From Myxococcales bacterium (GTDB lineage Bacteria > Myxococcota_A > Polyangia > Palsa-1104 > JAEUJZ01): 64,000 nucleotides of DNA. Positions 25,775-34,804 of the stretch are shown piece after piece (the stretch's first letter is position 1; every line of letters begins with the position of its first letter). The stretch lies in NCBI GenBank assembly GCA_016794505.1, contig JAEUJZ010000036.1, positions 122,659 to 186,658 on the forward strand, given 5' to 3'. The notes beneath the pieces were generated by a model that had not been told where the DNA came from, did no database searches, and worked only from the letters and a program-made list of their open reading frames with translations. A program made the translations under genes and the position numbers.

Positions 25775-27430
25775 ATGGCTGATCTGCTGAGTCTGCGCAA
25801 CATTCGCAAGCGCTTCGGGGGTGTCGTGGCGCTGTCGGGCGTCGACTTTTCGCTGCGCGAAGCAGAGATCCACGCCCTGTGCGGAGAAAACGGCGCCGGC
25901 AAGTCAACGCTGATCAAGATCCTGTCGGGCATTCACCCCGCGTCGAGCTTCGACGGCGAGTACCAAATCGATGGCGCGCTCGCGCGCTTCGCGGCACCAG
26001 CCGATGCCAACCAAGCCGGGCTTTCGGTGATCTATCAAGAGCTCGCGCTGTGTAACGAGCTGACGGTCGCCGAGAATATTTTTCTGGGGAACGAACCGCT
26101 GCGCGGACTTTTCGGCGGTCGGCCCGGTCGACTGTGGCCCGCGCGAATCGATCACATTCGCATCGAGCAAGAGTCGGCGCAGCTTCTTTCTCACTTCGGC
26201 ATCGCACTGGATCCGCGCGCTCGTGTCTTCAATCTGGGCGTCGGACAGAAACAACTGGTCGAGATCGCCAAGGCTCTGGCGCGGCGCTCGCGCGTGCTGA
26301 TTCTGGATGAACCAACGGCAGCGCTCAGCCAACGCGAGTGCGCCGTGCTGCTCGATCTTCTGCGCGGCTTGCGGCAGCGCGGGACCGCGTGCGTGTACGT
26401 TTCACACAAGCTGGATGAGGTGTTCGCGATCTCGGATCGCATCACCGTGCTGCGCGATGGCCAAAGCGTCCTGAGTCAGCCGATTGCCACCGTGACCCCG
26501 GCTCTTGTCGTATCCGCCATGTGTGGACGTACCGTCGACGATCTGTTTCCAGCGCGCTCGCCTGCGCCCCGCTCAGCGCCGACGGTTCTTGCGGTCCGCG
26601 ACCTGTCCTTTGCCCCCCACGCGGACGCACCACCGCGCCTGCGCGAGCTGTCGTTTTCCGTCGCGGCGGGCGAGATCGTCGGCATTGGCGGCCTGTTGGG
26701 CAGCGGTCGCAGCGAGCTTCTGCGTCACCTGTTTGGCACCTTTGGCGTGCGCACATCCGGGGTGGTGACGCTGCAGGGCCTGCCGTTTGCGCCCGGCTCG
26801 CCCAGCGATGCGCTGGACCGCGGCGTGGTGCTGCTCAGCGAAGAGCGACGCCGCGATGGCCTGTGCATGGACGCAACGGTGAGTGAGAACCTGTCTCTTT
26901 CATCGCTGGCGTCGCTTTTTCCAGCCGGCGTGGGCCGCCATCTGGGACTTCTGGACTCGCGCCGGGAACGTCGCCGCAACCTGGACATGGCGACGCGCGT
27001 GCGCCTGCGTTCGGCGGCATCGACGACGGTCAGCGACGCAACGCTGGCACTGCGGGCCCGTGCGCTATCGGGTGGCAACCAGCAAAAGATCGTCCTTGGA
27101 AAGGCGCTCTTGGCAGCCCCGAAGCTGCTGCTTCTGGATGAGCCCACGCGCGGTGTCGACATCGGTGCCAAGCAAGATCTGTATGAGCTGATCGTCGAGC
27201 TGTGCCAGCAGGGCCTGGCCGTCGTGCTGGTGTCTTCCGAGCTGCCCGAGCTAGTCGGTCTGTGCGATCGCGTGCTGGTGCTTTCCGACAGTCGAATAAC
27301 GGCCGAGCTGGCGCGCGGAGAAGCCACGGCCGAAGCGCTGCTGCTGGCCGCGGCGACCGGCAGCCCGCATCCCAGCGTTGGTCCACCGCCCACTTCGCAT
27401 GGCGCCATGCCGCAGGAGCGAGTCTCGTGA
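25775..27430 (+). CDS. xylG: Sugar ABC transporter ATP-binding protein, two ATPase domains
   Basis: The 551-aa protein contains two ABC cassettes, as in XylG/RbsA/MglA. The first has Walker A GENGAGKSTLIK, a signature-like LGVGQKQLVEIAKAL and Walker B VLILDEPTAAL. The second has a degenerate Walker A (GLLGSGRSELL), the signature LSGGNQQKIVLGKAL and Walker B LLLDEPTRGVDIGAK. This asymmetry is normal for the family. It is placed 12 bases after xylF and its stop overlaps the GTG start of the permease gene, fitting a xylFGH operon. It would power uptake of xylose or a similar sugar at the inner membrane. Confidence 0.93.
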   Translation: MADLLSLRNIRKRFGGVVALSGVDFSLREAEIHALCGENGAGKSTLIKILSGIHPASSFDGEYQIDGALARFAAPADANQAGLSVIYQELALCNELTVAENIFLGNEPLRGLFGGRPGRLWPARIDHIRIEQESAQLLSHFGIALDPRARVFNLGVGQKQLVEIAKALARRSRVLILDEPTAALSQRECAVLLDLLRGLRQRGTACVYVSHKLDEVFAISDRITVLRDGQSVLSQPIATVTPALVVSAMCGRTVDDLFPARSPAPRSAPTVLAVRDLSFAPHADAPPRLRELSFSVAAGEIVGIGGLLGSGRSELLRHLFGTFGVRTSGVVTLQGLPFAPGSPSDALDRGVVLLSEERRRDGLCMDATVSENLSLSSLASLFPAGVGRHLGLLDSRRERRRNLDMATRVRLRSAASTTVSDATLALRARALSGGNQQKIVLGKALLAAPKLLLLDEPTRGVDIGAKQDLYELIVELCQQGLAVVLVSSELPELVGLCDRVLVLSDSRITAELARGEATAEALLLAAATGSPHPSVGPPPTSHGAMPQERVS

Positions 27431-28569
27431 ATCAGAACATCTCGTGGCGAGACGTCTCGATGTCGGCGGCGCTCGCCGTCGTTCTTTTGTGCCTGGGCGC
27501 GGTGTTTTCGCTGGTCGCCCCGCAGTTTCTGACCGCGCGCAACTTGAGCATGTTGATCATCGAGTTTTCGATCACCAGCGTGCTGGCGCTGGGCATGCTG
27601 CTCGTTCTTCTGCCCGGTCACGTCGATCTGTCGGCAGGCTCAGGCGTCGGGCTCATCGGCGGCATCGCGGCGGTCTTGATCATGCGCTTTGGGTTGCCGG
27701 CGCCTGTGGCCTTGTTGATCAGCCTGGGTATCGCTCTTCTGCTGTGGCGCGCTCAAGGAGCGCTGATCGTTGGGCAAGGCATCCCAGCCTTCATCATCAC
27801 GCTCGGGGGGCTTCTGATCGGCAAAGGGCTGTTCTGGCTGGTCATTCGCAGCACGACCGTGCCCATCGTCCATGGCGGTGGCGAAAACCTGTACAGCCTG
27901 CTGACCACGTACTATCTGCCGCCGGGGCCCAGCCTGATTCTGTGCGTACTAATCGTCGCAGCGATGGGCGCATCGAGCCTGCGCGGCCACCACGCGGACC
28001 GTGCCGCTGGCATCCACAGCGATGTCGAGCTGCGCTTTCTTTTGTGGTTTGTCGCGGCGCAAGCGCTGTTTGTGCTGGTGCTTCTGTGCGGTGAGTTTCG
28101 CGGCCTGCCGCTGCCGGCGATCCTGCTTGCCAGCGTCGCTGCGCTGGTGCATGCGCTGCTGCGACACTCGCGCTTTGGTCGATATCTGTACGCGATCGGC
28201 GGCAACGAAGAGGCAGCGCTTTTGTCCGGCGTGCCGGTGCGGCGTGTGGTGGTGGGTGCCTTCACCTTGCTCGGTGGTGTCGTCGCGCTGACCGGCTTTC
28301 TGCAGACCGCCTATTCCGGCGCATCGACCACCACGGTTGGCGAGCTAATGGAGCTTGATGCCGTAGCGGCTTGCGTCATTGGCGGAGCCAGCCTGCGTGG
28401 CGGTCGCGGGACAGTCACAGGCGTGCTGCTTGGCAGCTTGATCATGGCGACGCTACTCAACGGCTTGTCGCTGCTCGCCGTTCCGCCCGAAGCGCGCTTC
28501 ATGGCTCGCGGCTTGGTGCTGGCGATTGCGGCGTGGCTTGACGTGCGCTTGGCCGCGCGTCCCCGCTAA
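27427..28569 (+). CDS. xylH: Sugar ABC transporter permease
   Basis: The start is a GTG at 27427 that overlaps the xylG stop (GTGA); a longer in-frame upstream extension would lie inside xylG and is not credible. The 380-aa integral membrane protein has about ten hydrophobic segments and the family landmarks: LLPGHVDLSAGSGVGLIGG, GLLIGKGLFW, the loop RYLYAIGGNEEAALLSGVPV, and GGASLRGGRGTVTGVLLG near the end. This matches XylH/RbsC-type permeases. It ends five bases before the convergent antiporter gene, leaving no room for a separate terminator. Confidence 0.93.
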   Translation: MNQNISWRDVSMSAALAVVLLCLGAVFSLVAPQFLTARNLSMLIIEFSITSVLALGMLLVLLPGHVDLSAGSGVGLIGGIAAVLIMRFGLPAPVALLISLGIALLLWRAQGALIVGQGIPAFIITLGGLLIGKGLFWLVIRSTTVPIVHGGGENLYSLLTTYYLPPGPSLILCVLIVAAMGASSLRGHHADRAAGIHSDVELRFLLWFVAAQALFVLVLLCGEFRGLPLPAILLASVAALVHALLRHSRFGRYLYAIGGNEEAALLSGVPVRRVVVGAFTLLGGVVALTGFLQTAYSGASTTTVGELMELDAVAACVIGGASLRGGRGTVTGVLLGSLIMATLLNGLSLLAVPPEARFMARGLVLAIAAWLDVRLAARPR

Positions 28570-28574
28570 GTCGA

Positions 28575-29768
28575 TCAGTGCGCAGCGGTCTCGTCGCTGG
28601 CGTCGAGTGCGGCGGGGGGCGCGATGAGCTTGAACAGAACCGGGAAGCACAGCGAAAGCAGGATGCCGACCAAGACCAGGCTGGCCTGGGTCGATGCGGT
28701 GATCATCTTGAGCGAGCGGCCGATGGCCGCGATGGCGACCACCAGGGTCAGCGGCGCCGACAATAGGCAGCCGGTGGCCAAGCGCTCACGCAGGCTGAAC
28801 CCGACAGGCGCGATCAAGAGCGCCGGGATCGCCTTGCACAGCCCCGCGGTGCCCGCCAAGAGCAGGGCGTTGTGCACCACCGCGCGATCGAGGGCGGATG
28901 CGTCGAAGCGAACACCGACGACGATGAAAAAGATGGGAATGAACAGGCCATTCCCAAGCGCCGCGATCTTGCCCTCCAAGACCTCTTTCTGACGCAGGAC
29001 GAAGCCGACCAGCATGCCGCCAAGAAACGCGCCCAAGATGGGCTCGACACCCGCCAAGGCCGAGATCGCGACGAAGGCGAGCATGATAAACAGCCCGACG
29101 CGAACGCCTAGCTCGGCAACGTCGTGATGCTCGATCAGGCGACGGAACCTCTCGGGGAACCACCAGACCAAGGCGCGGGCCACGCGAATCACAAAAGCGC
29201 ACAGAAAGAACAGCGCGGCGATCTTGGCGATGCGTCCCGCGGTATGCAGCGTCAGGCCACCGTCGTGCGCAAGCTCAACCCCGGTGACGGCCAAGATGAC
29301 TGCGAACTCGCCGATAGACGCAGTCAGCATGATGTGACGGCCCAGCTTGCGGCCAGCGTGCCCTGCCTCTTTCAGCGTGGCCAGCGGCAGGCCGACCGCT
29401 ATCGCCGAGACAACCAAGGCGTGGACCGGCCCCAGGTGTAAAAGCCGTGCGGAAAGAGCCGTGCAGATGCCCACTCCGGCGATTACCAGCGACGGTCGAA
29501 TCAGCGATCGTGGGCCCGCGCTGCGAATCGATGCGAAGTCGATCTCCATCCCAGCCATGAACATCAGGACCAGAAAACCAAAGTGCGACAGGAATCCAAC
29601 CGTCGGTGTATCGCGCAGAAGCGAAAGGCCAGCCGGCCCCAGGCCGATCCCCGCCACGATCAAGACCACTGCTGTCGGCATGCGCAGGCGCACCGCCACC
29701 ATGGGACCGAGCACGGCCACCGCAAGCAGCACAAGCAGCGACTGCAGCAGGTGTTCTCCCGCGGCCAT
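28575..29768 (-). CDS. CPA2-family cation:proton antiporter
   Basis: The ATG at 29768 is chosen over an earlier in-frame start because it overlaps the stop of the upstream regulatory gene by one base (TGATG), a typical coupled arrangement. The 397-aa protein has about twelve transmembrane helices and CPA2 features: RMPTAVVLIVAGIGLGPAG, FLVLMFMAGMEIDF, and GVEPILGAFLGGMLVGF. It exchanges Na+ or K+ for H+ across the inner membrane; the ion is not evident. It lacks its own C-terminal RCK domain, which is instead supplied by the partner gene at 29768-31276. Confidence 0.9.
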   Translation of the reverse strand: MAAGEHLLQSLLVLLAVAVLGPMVAVRLRMPTAVVLIVAGIGLGPAGLSLLRDTPTVGFLSHFGFLVLMFMAGMEIDFASIRSAGPRSLIRPSLVIAGVGICTALSARLLHLGPVHALVVSAIAVGLPLATLKEAGHAGRKLGRHIMLTASIGEFAVILAVTGVELAHDGGLTLHTAGRIAKIAALFFLCAFVIRVARALVWWFPERFRRLIEHHDVAELGVRVGLFIMLAFVAISALAGVEPILGAFLGGMLVGFVLRQKEVLEGKIAALGNGLFIPIFFIVVGVRFDASALDRAVVHNALLLAGTAGLCKAIPALLIAPVGFSLRERLATGCLLSAPLTLVVAIAAIGRSLKMITASTQASLVLVGILLSLCFPVLFKLIAPPAALDASDETAAH

Positions 29769-31276
29769 CAGCGACGATCCCCCGAGGACAGGGTATACAC
29801 CAGGCACGATCCGGGAGCCGCGATCAGGCGCAGCGCGACATCGGGCGAGGTGAAGCTGTCACGCATCGAGCGCCGCCGCGCCACCACACACAGATCGTCG
29901 GGGCGCAAGAGGCGCAGAAGCTCGCGCACGGGGTTGCCTTCGGCCTGCACTTCTTCGCTGCGCAGTCCATACAAGCGACAGCGACGCAGGATCTCGGCGG
30001 CGACGCGCTCGTCTTGTTTGTCGCGCGCTTCCAGAAACGTGGGCAGGTTCACTCGCACCAGACACAGCGGCAGCGCAAACATGCGCGAAAGATCGATGGC
30101 GGCATCCGCCAGCGTGAGATCGGTGATGCCCGGCTGCAGCGGCAGCACCACGCGGGCATAGCTTTCTCGCCCCGAGCAGAACAGCACCGGACAGGACACG
30201 CTGTTGCAGATCCGGCCAGCCAGACCGGGGCGACCGAGCAGGCGATTGAACAGACCGCGCCGCGGCTTTTCCAGCACGAGAACGCCGGGGCGGCGCTGAC
30301 GAAACTGCGCGCGATGCTGCACAAAGTCGGCACCGTCAAGCGCATGGTCTTCGATGGTGCGCGCGTGCGGTCGCGGCGACTGCGTCGAGGACGCGCTGCC
30401 CTGATTTTCGACCGTCTTCTTGTCCGCTTTCAAGCCGGGCGCCAAGCGCACCAAGGCCTGTGCTCGCGTGCCGTGCAAGAGCTGCAGTGCTTCGCGATCG
30501 ACGGCCGCCATGTCACGCGTACTCGAAGGCAGATATGCAAGGACTGCGCTGCCATGCCGCAGCGGAAACTGCGGCAGTCCAACGCGTAACTGCTCGGCAA
30601 CATGCGACAGGATCTCGGGCTCGCCAATCACCAGCACGCGGTCTTCGGCTGCGATGGACGTCTCGCCCGTCGGAATCACCAAGTCGCCATGGCGATAGAT
30701 GGCCGCGATACGCCAGCCCGCGGCCTGAAGCTGCGACAGCGGAACGCCAATCGCTGGTGAGCTGGGAAGCACCACGAACTCGATGATCTCGCCGCGGCCC
30801 TGCCCAACGCTGGATGCGATCACCAAGCCGTCGTAGCGCAGCGCTTGTTCCACGACGTTGCCCAAGATCTGCGCGCGTACGATGGCGCGAGCTCCCAGCG
30901 CTTCATACTCGGCGGCGCGAGCGGGATCGATGACGATGCCGACGATGGGATTGAACTGCAGATCGCGAGCCAGTCGACAGACTTCCAGGTTGCGACGATC
31001 GTCGCCGGTCGCAGCGACCAAGGCCGCCGCATGCTGCACGTCGCCACGCGCTTCTTCCAAGACAAAGCGCGAGGTCGCATCGCCCAGCCGCTTGCCGACG
31101 GCATAGGCCACCGTTGATGCCGCTGCAGACTCTGCTGCGGACGATACCGAAAGCCGAAGCTCGTCGAGCGCCGTCTGCGATGTGTCCAAGACCAGGACCG
31201 GCGCCAAGTGGACCACGCGATCCAAGATCGACTCGATGGTATGACCGGCCCCCGCAAAGACGATGCGGTCAAGCAT
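29768..31276 (-). CDS. Potassium/antiporter regulatory protein: TrkA-N + TrkA-C with USP-like C-terminal region
   Basis: The 502-aa soluble protein begins with a Rossmann TrkA-N (RCK) domain (DRIVFAGAGHTIESILD, with VAATGDDRRNLEVCRLARDL later in the domain). A TrkA-C domain follows at about residues 150-235 (PAIGVPLSQLQAAGWRIAAI, ending EDRVLVIGEPE). The remaining 250 residues resemble universal stress proteins (CPVLFCSGRESYARVVLPLQPG; LCVVARRRS). RCK domains bind NAD(H), ATP or c-di-AMP and gate potassium channels or antiporters. It is translationally coupled to the antiporter gene, so it is most likely the gating subunit. Confidence 0.87.
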   Translation of the reverse strand: MLDRIVFAGAGHTIESILDRVVHLAPVLVLDTSQTALDELRLSVSSAAESAAASTVAYAVGKRLGDATSRFVLEEARGDVQHAAALVAATGDDRRNLEVCRLARDLQFNPIVGIVIDPARAAEYEALGARAIVRAQILGNVVEQALRYDGLVIASSVGQGRGEIIEFVVLPSSPAIGVPLSQLQAAGWRIAAIYRHGDLVIPTGETSIAAEDRVLVIGEPEILSHVAEQLRVGLPQFPLRHGSAVLAYLPSSTRDMAAVDREALQLLHGTRAQALVRLAPGLKADKKTVENQGSASSTQSPRPHARTIEDHALDGADFVQHRAQFRQRRPGVLVLEKPRRGLFNRLLGRPGLAGRICNSVSCPVLFCSGRESYARVVLPLQPGITDLTLADAAIDLSRMFALPLCLVRVNLPTFLEARDKQDERVAAEILRRCRLYGLRSEEVQAEGNPVRELLRLLRPDDLCVVARRRSMRDSFTSPDVALRLIAAPGSCLVYTLSSGDRR

Positions 31277-31372
31277 GGTTCAGTGTACTCACATCCCGTG
31301 CTCAACACGGCGAGGAACCGCGGCGACCGCTCAACCAACCGAGCCACGCAGGGAAGCGGAGCCGCCTTTGGG

Positions 31373-32983
31373 CTAGCCATCGTCGAGAGCCAGGCGCTTT
31401 TCGGCCCGGCTGCGCGCAAGCACGACGTCCAGCTGCGCCTGCACCGCCCGATGATGAGACGAAGCAAGCTCGGGCTGCGCGAGGTTGCGCTGCTCCAGCG
31501 GATCGTCGGTGAGGCAGTACAGCTCAAGCTCATCTGTGGCTTTTTGGCGCTGGCCATCGAAATAGCGACTGTATTTCCACAGCGTGCGCCCGGAATCACC
31601 TGCGATGCGCGCGACGACGGTTTCGACATACCCAGGCTGGATCACAGGTCGATACGGCAAGCGCAGAGCGCCGAACTCAAGCCATGCTCCGCTGTCGCTG
31701 ATCTGATCGTCGCTCATGAAGTACACCACTTCGTCTTCGCTTGGTGAATCCGTCCAGGACGTCGACGTGGCGGCGTCCGCTGCAGCGAAAATCAGCGGGG
31801 AGCGATCGCGCCCGACCGGTGACCGCACGACACGATGCGTGCTGCGCAGCGTGGCTTGCAGCGCGGTCAGATCTCCACCGGCCAGCGAGACGATCGTCGG
31901 CAACAGATCGACATGGCTGCTCAGCCGCTCGGTCGAAAGCGCCCGCGGAAACAGGCGTGGATTTGCGACAACCAGCGGGATGTGAATCGTCTCTTGATAC
32001 GCGTTGTGCCACTTCTGATGCATGCCGCCGTGCGCGCCCAACATGTCGCCGTGATCCGACGTAAACAGCACCAGCGTGTCCTCAGTTAGCCCCGCGCGAT
32101 CGAGAGCAGCGAGGATGCGGCCGATCTCGCGATCAACCAAGGTCTGCAGCCAGTAGTAAAAGCGGCGATAGCGATCGGTGGTGAACTGCGGCGCCAGAAT
32201 GCGCCAGTACTTGTCGACGTAGTCCTGTTGACAGCGCGGCTTGCTCGCCAGGTTCTCGCCCGCCGTCGGAGGCGGCGGAACCGACGGAATCGAGTCATCG
32301 GGCCACGGGAAGTCCCAGATGGTGCTCCACTGCTGGCCGTACACCGCGATGTCGTGCGGGTTGACCAGCGACGCGACCAGAAAGAAGGGCTGCGGGCTCT
32401 GCTTCTGCGCCGCACCAAGCTGCTCGATCAGCGACACCACCTGCTGACAGAACAAGGGATCGCGCACATAGCCGGTGTTCGCAGGATCGGCGCCATGGGG
32501 CTCGGGGCCGATCCAGCCGGCAAAGCCAAAGCGGGCCAGTGCATCGGCGTGCTGATAGGCGCGCACTCCTTCGGGCAAGACCCGGCCGTGCTTGTCGTTG
32601 GTGGCGATCACACGCCCTTCGGCATCGAATAGGTCCGCGTGCGAGATATGCCACTTGCCGCGATAGTGCGTGCTGTACCCGGCGGCGCGCAGATAGTGTC
32701 CCAGCGTCGGCAGTGAATCGGGCGGAAGCCAGCGCACATCGGCCGCGCTCTTGGCCAAGCCATCGGTCTGACTGACGCCGTGCAGCGATGGATAGTGCCC
32801 GGTAAACAGCGACGTGCGACTGGGAGCACAGGCCGTGGCGGCCGTGTAGTGCTGCAGAAAGCTCAGCCCGTGCGCTCGCAGGCGCTCTTGCGCCGGCAAA
32901 GGCAGCCGCGGATCGTAGGGCCGCAGCGCTCGCAGCTCATCGACGAGGATCAGCAGCAGATTGGGACGACGAAGTGTGGACAT
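31373..32983 (-). CDS. Sulfatase (arylsulfatase family)
   Basis: A 536-aa sulfatase with no signal peptide visible. It has the N-terminal metal site LLILVDELRA, the active-site signature C52-APSRTSLFTG in which Cys would be converted to formylglycine, the GKWHISH motif and the second metal site FTSDHGDMLGAHG. This classifies it as a type I sulfatase of the choline-sulfatase/arylsulfatase clade. No formylglycine-generating enzyme or anSME gene lies nearby, so maturation must come from elsewhere. Substrate is unknown. It lies 96 bases upstream of the antiporter regulator gene on the same strand. Confidence 0.92.
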   Translation of the reverse strand: MSTLRRPNLLLILVDELRALRPYDPRLPLPAQERLRAHGLSFLQHYTAATACAPSRTSLFTGHYPSLHGVSQTDGLAKSAADVRWLPPDSLPTLGHYLRAAGYSTHYRGKWHISHADLFDAEGRVIATNDKHGRVLPEGVRAYQHADALARFGFAGWIGPEPHGADPANTGYVRDPLFCQQVVSLIEQLGAAQKQSPQPFFLVASLVNPHDIAVYGQQWSTIWDFPWPDDSIPSVPPPPTAGENLASKPRCQQDYVDKYWRILAPQFTTDRYRRFYYWLQTLVDREIGRILAALDRAGLTEDTLVLFTSDHGDMLGAHGGMHQKWHNAYQETIHIPLVVANPRLFPRALSTERLSSHVDLLPTIVSLAGGDLTALQATLRSTHRVVRSPVGRDRSPLIFAAADAATSTSWTDSPSEDEVVYFMSDDQISDSGAWLEFGALRLPYRPVIQPGYVETVVARIAGDSGRTLWKYSRYFDGQRQKATDELELYCLTDDPLEQRNLAQPELASSHHRAVQAQLDVVLARSRAEKRLALDDG

Positions 32984-33031
32984 CGTCCATCATCTTACGA
33001 GCAGGTCGGTTGGCTCTCTGCGCAGATTCGT

Positions 33032-33775
33032 CTAACCGCAGCCGCAGGATCCACAGCCCCCAAGTTGCGGCGGCAGTCCTGAGGTCTTGCACGACCCACC
33101 GGCCTTCTGATTCGGCTCAGGCGCCTCGGCGGGCGGCCCGAGCAAGGTGAACAGCTGCTCGCTCAAGCGAGCGCCCAGCGCAATCAGCGCGTCGGGTGAG
33201 CCCCCTGGCTGATGCGGCGCTGCGATCAGGATGCGCCCGCTGCGTAGCTCGATGCGATAGCTGCCATCGCCCCCCGCGTCGCGTAGCGCCGCGCCCAGAG
33301 CCTGCGTCAGGTCGGTGCGCAGGGGCTGAAAGGACTCGATGCGATACGCATCGGGCAAGCCCGCTGCCGGCATCTCGACAAAGCCCAGGTGAGACGGCGC
33401 ATCGCGGACCGACGCAGGCAGAACCCGTAGCGCCGGCATGTCGGGATGGCCGCCAAAGGCGCCCAGCAAGAACCGCCGCGCTTGTCGCTCGCCCCCGACG
33501 ACGCAGACCGAAAGCGTCGTGCTCATCGCCAGCTGATCGCTGCGCAGCGTGCCCTGCGCCAAGCGCTCGACCGCCATCACCGTCGGCAAGAGCGCCAAGG
33601 GCTCAAGCGACGACAGCGCATGCGCCGGCACATCGCGCTGCAAGGGAAAGTGATGCGTCGCGGCCCACGCATCCAAGGCCGTCGGGCGCAGCTTGGCGCG
33701 GCGTTCGAGCAGAAACAGAACCGTCGCCGCCGTGGTTCCGGCAAGCGTCCACAAGACAGGATCGGCCATGGGCAT
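33032..33775 (-). CDS. Membrane-anchored protein with Cys-Gly tail, unknown function
   Basis: The 247-aa protein (start at 33775 or the ATG two codons later) has an N-terminal hydrophobic segment (VLWTLAGTTAATVLFLLE) and a soluble region with a predicted mixed fold: PALRVLPASVRDAPSHLGFVE, SYRIELRSGRILIAAPH. It ends in a striking Cys-Gly tail, QLGGCGSCGCG, reminiscent of the tail of the DUF4266 protein at 35895. I recognise no family with certainty. It is transcribed divergently from the DUF1223 gene. Confidence 0.72.
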   Translation of the reverse strand: MPMADPVLWTLAGTTAATVLFLLERRAKLRPTALDAWAATHHFPLQRDVPAHALSSLEPLALLPTVMAVERLAQGTLRSDQLAMSTTLSVCVVGGERQARRFLLGAFGGHPDMPALRVLPASVRDAPSHLGFVEMPAAGLPDAYRIESFQPLRTDLTQALGAALRDAGGDGSYRIELRSGRILIAAPHQPGGSPDALIALGARLSEQLFTLLGPPAEAPEPNQKAGGSCKTSGLPPQLGGCGSCGCG

Positions 33776-33919
33776 GATCTCTAATCATGCGCTCGCAATG
33801 CGCCGGCACAAGAGGCAGATGCAAACGATTTGCAAGACCTGACAAGGACGGGCCATTGGCCGCGAGCAGCCGAGCGTTGGTTCTTGGTAACAAGCGACCG
33901 CGATCGGAATCTAGTGTTC

Positions 33920-34804
33920 ATGCAACGTGCTCTGCGCTGCGATCACACGCTCTCTGTTTCCGCGTCGGTTCCGCAGGCTAGTGGCCGAGTCGCCATCCGG
34001 CTCGCAGCGCTCTGTGGCCTTTCGCTCTTGGCATCGCAGACTGCCGTGAACGCAGCGACTCCGTCGAGCGCAAGCGGCGAAAAAGCGGCCCCATCACAGC
34101 CCACCGCAAGCGAGCGCAGCGCGGACAGCCGACCGCCCGTGCTCTTGGAGCTGTTCACCTCGGAAGGCTGCTCAAGCTGCCCGCCCGCCGACGAGCTCTT
34201 GGCGCAGCTAGCGGCATCAGGCTTCGTCGAAGACACCCCGGTGATCGCGCTGGAGCTGCATGTCGATTACTGGAACCACCTGGGCTGGCGCGATCCGTTT
34301 TCCGACGCGGCATACAGCGCGCGGCAAGCGTCCTACGTCGGCTTCATGGGCCTGCGCGGCGCGTATACACCGCAGCTTGTCGTCGATGGACGCGTCGATG
34401 TCTTGGGATCCAGCGGGACGAAAGCGCGAGCCGCCATACTGACCGCAGCAGAGTCCAAGCGCGCTCGGCTGCAGCTTTCCTTCGAGCACCACCCCGACAC
34501 ACTCGTGGCCGCGCTGAGCGATCTGCCGGGACAGCGAGTGATCCTGTACACCGCGATCACCGAGCGGGGTCTTACGACGCACGTCCCGCGTGGGGAAAAC
34601 GCCGGCCGCACGCTGCCCCATGGCCCCATCGTGCGCTGGCTTGAGGTTGTGGCGCGTGGTGATGCCGGCCGCCTGCGCGCCACGGTGCCTTTGCGCATCA
34701 GCAAGTCGTGGCGCCGCCCCGAGCTACGCGTCGTGGCCTTTGCTCAAGATGAAAAAACCGGCCACATCCTCGGCGCTGCCGAGCGGCCACTACCGTCGAA
34801 GTAG
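33920..34804 (+). CDS. DUF1223 exported thioredoxin-fold protein
   Basis: I start at the ATG at 33920 (294 aa) because it is followed by a plausible signal peptide (LAALCGLSLLASQTAVNAA), while the TTG 90 bases earlier adds nothing recognisable. The mature protein opens with the DUF1223 signature LELFTSEGCSSCPPADELL, a CxxC thioredoxin-like motif, followed by ELHVDYWNHLGWRDPF and YTPQLVVDG. DUF1223 proteins are periplasmic and have unknown function, possibly redox. Its last 15 bases overlap the convergent GDP-fucose synthase gene. Confidence 0.88.
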   Translation: MQRALRCDHTLSVSASVPQASGRVAIRLAALCGLSLLASQTAVNAATPSSASGEKAAPSQPTASERSADSRPPVLLELFTSEGCSSCPPADELLAQLAASGFVEDTPVIALELHVDYWNHLGWRDPFSDAAYSARQASYVGFMGLRGAYTPQLVVDGRVDVLGSSGTKARAAILTAAESKRARLQLSFEHHPDTLVAALSDLPGQRVILYTAITERGLTTHVPRGENAGRTLPHGPIVRWLEVVARGDAGRLRATVPLRISKSWRRPELRVVAFAQDEKTGHILGAAERPLPSK

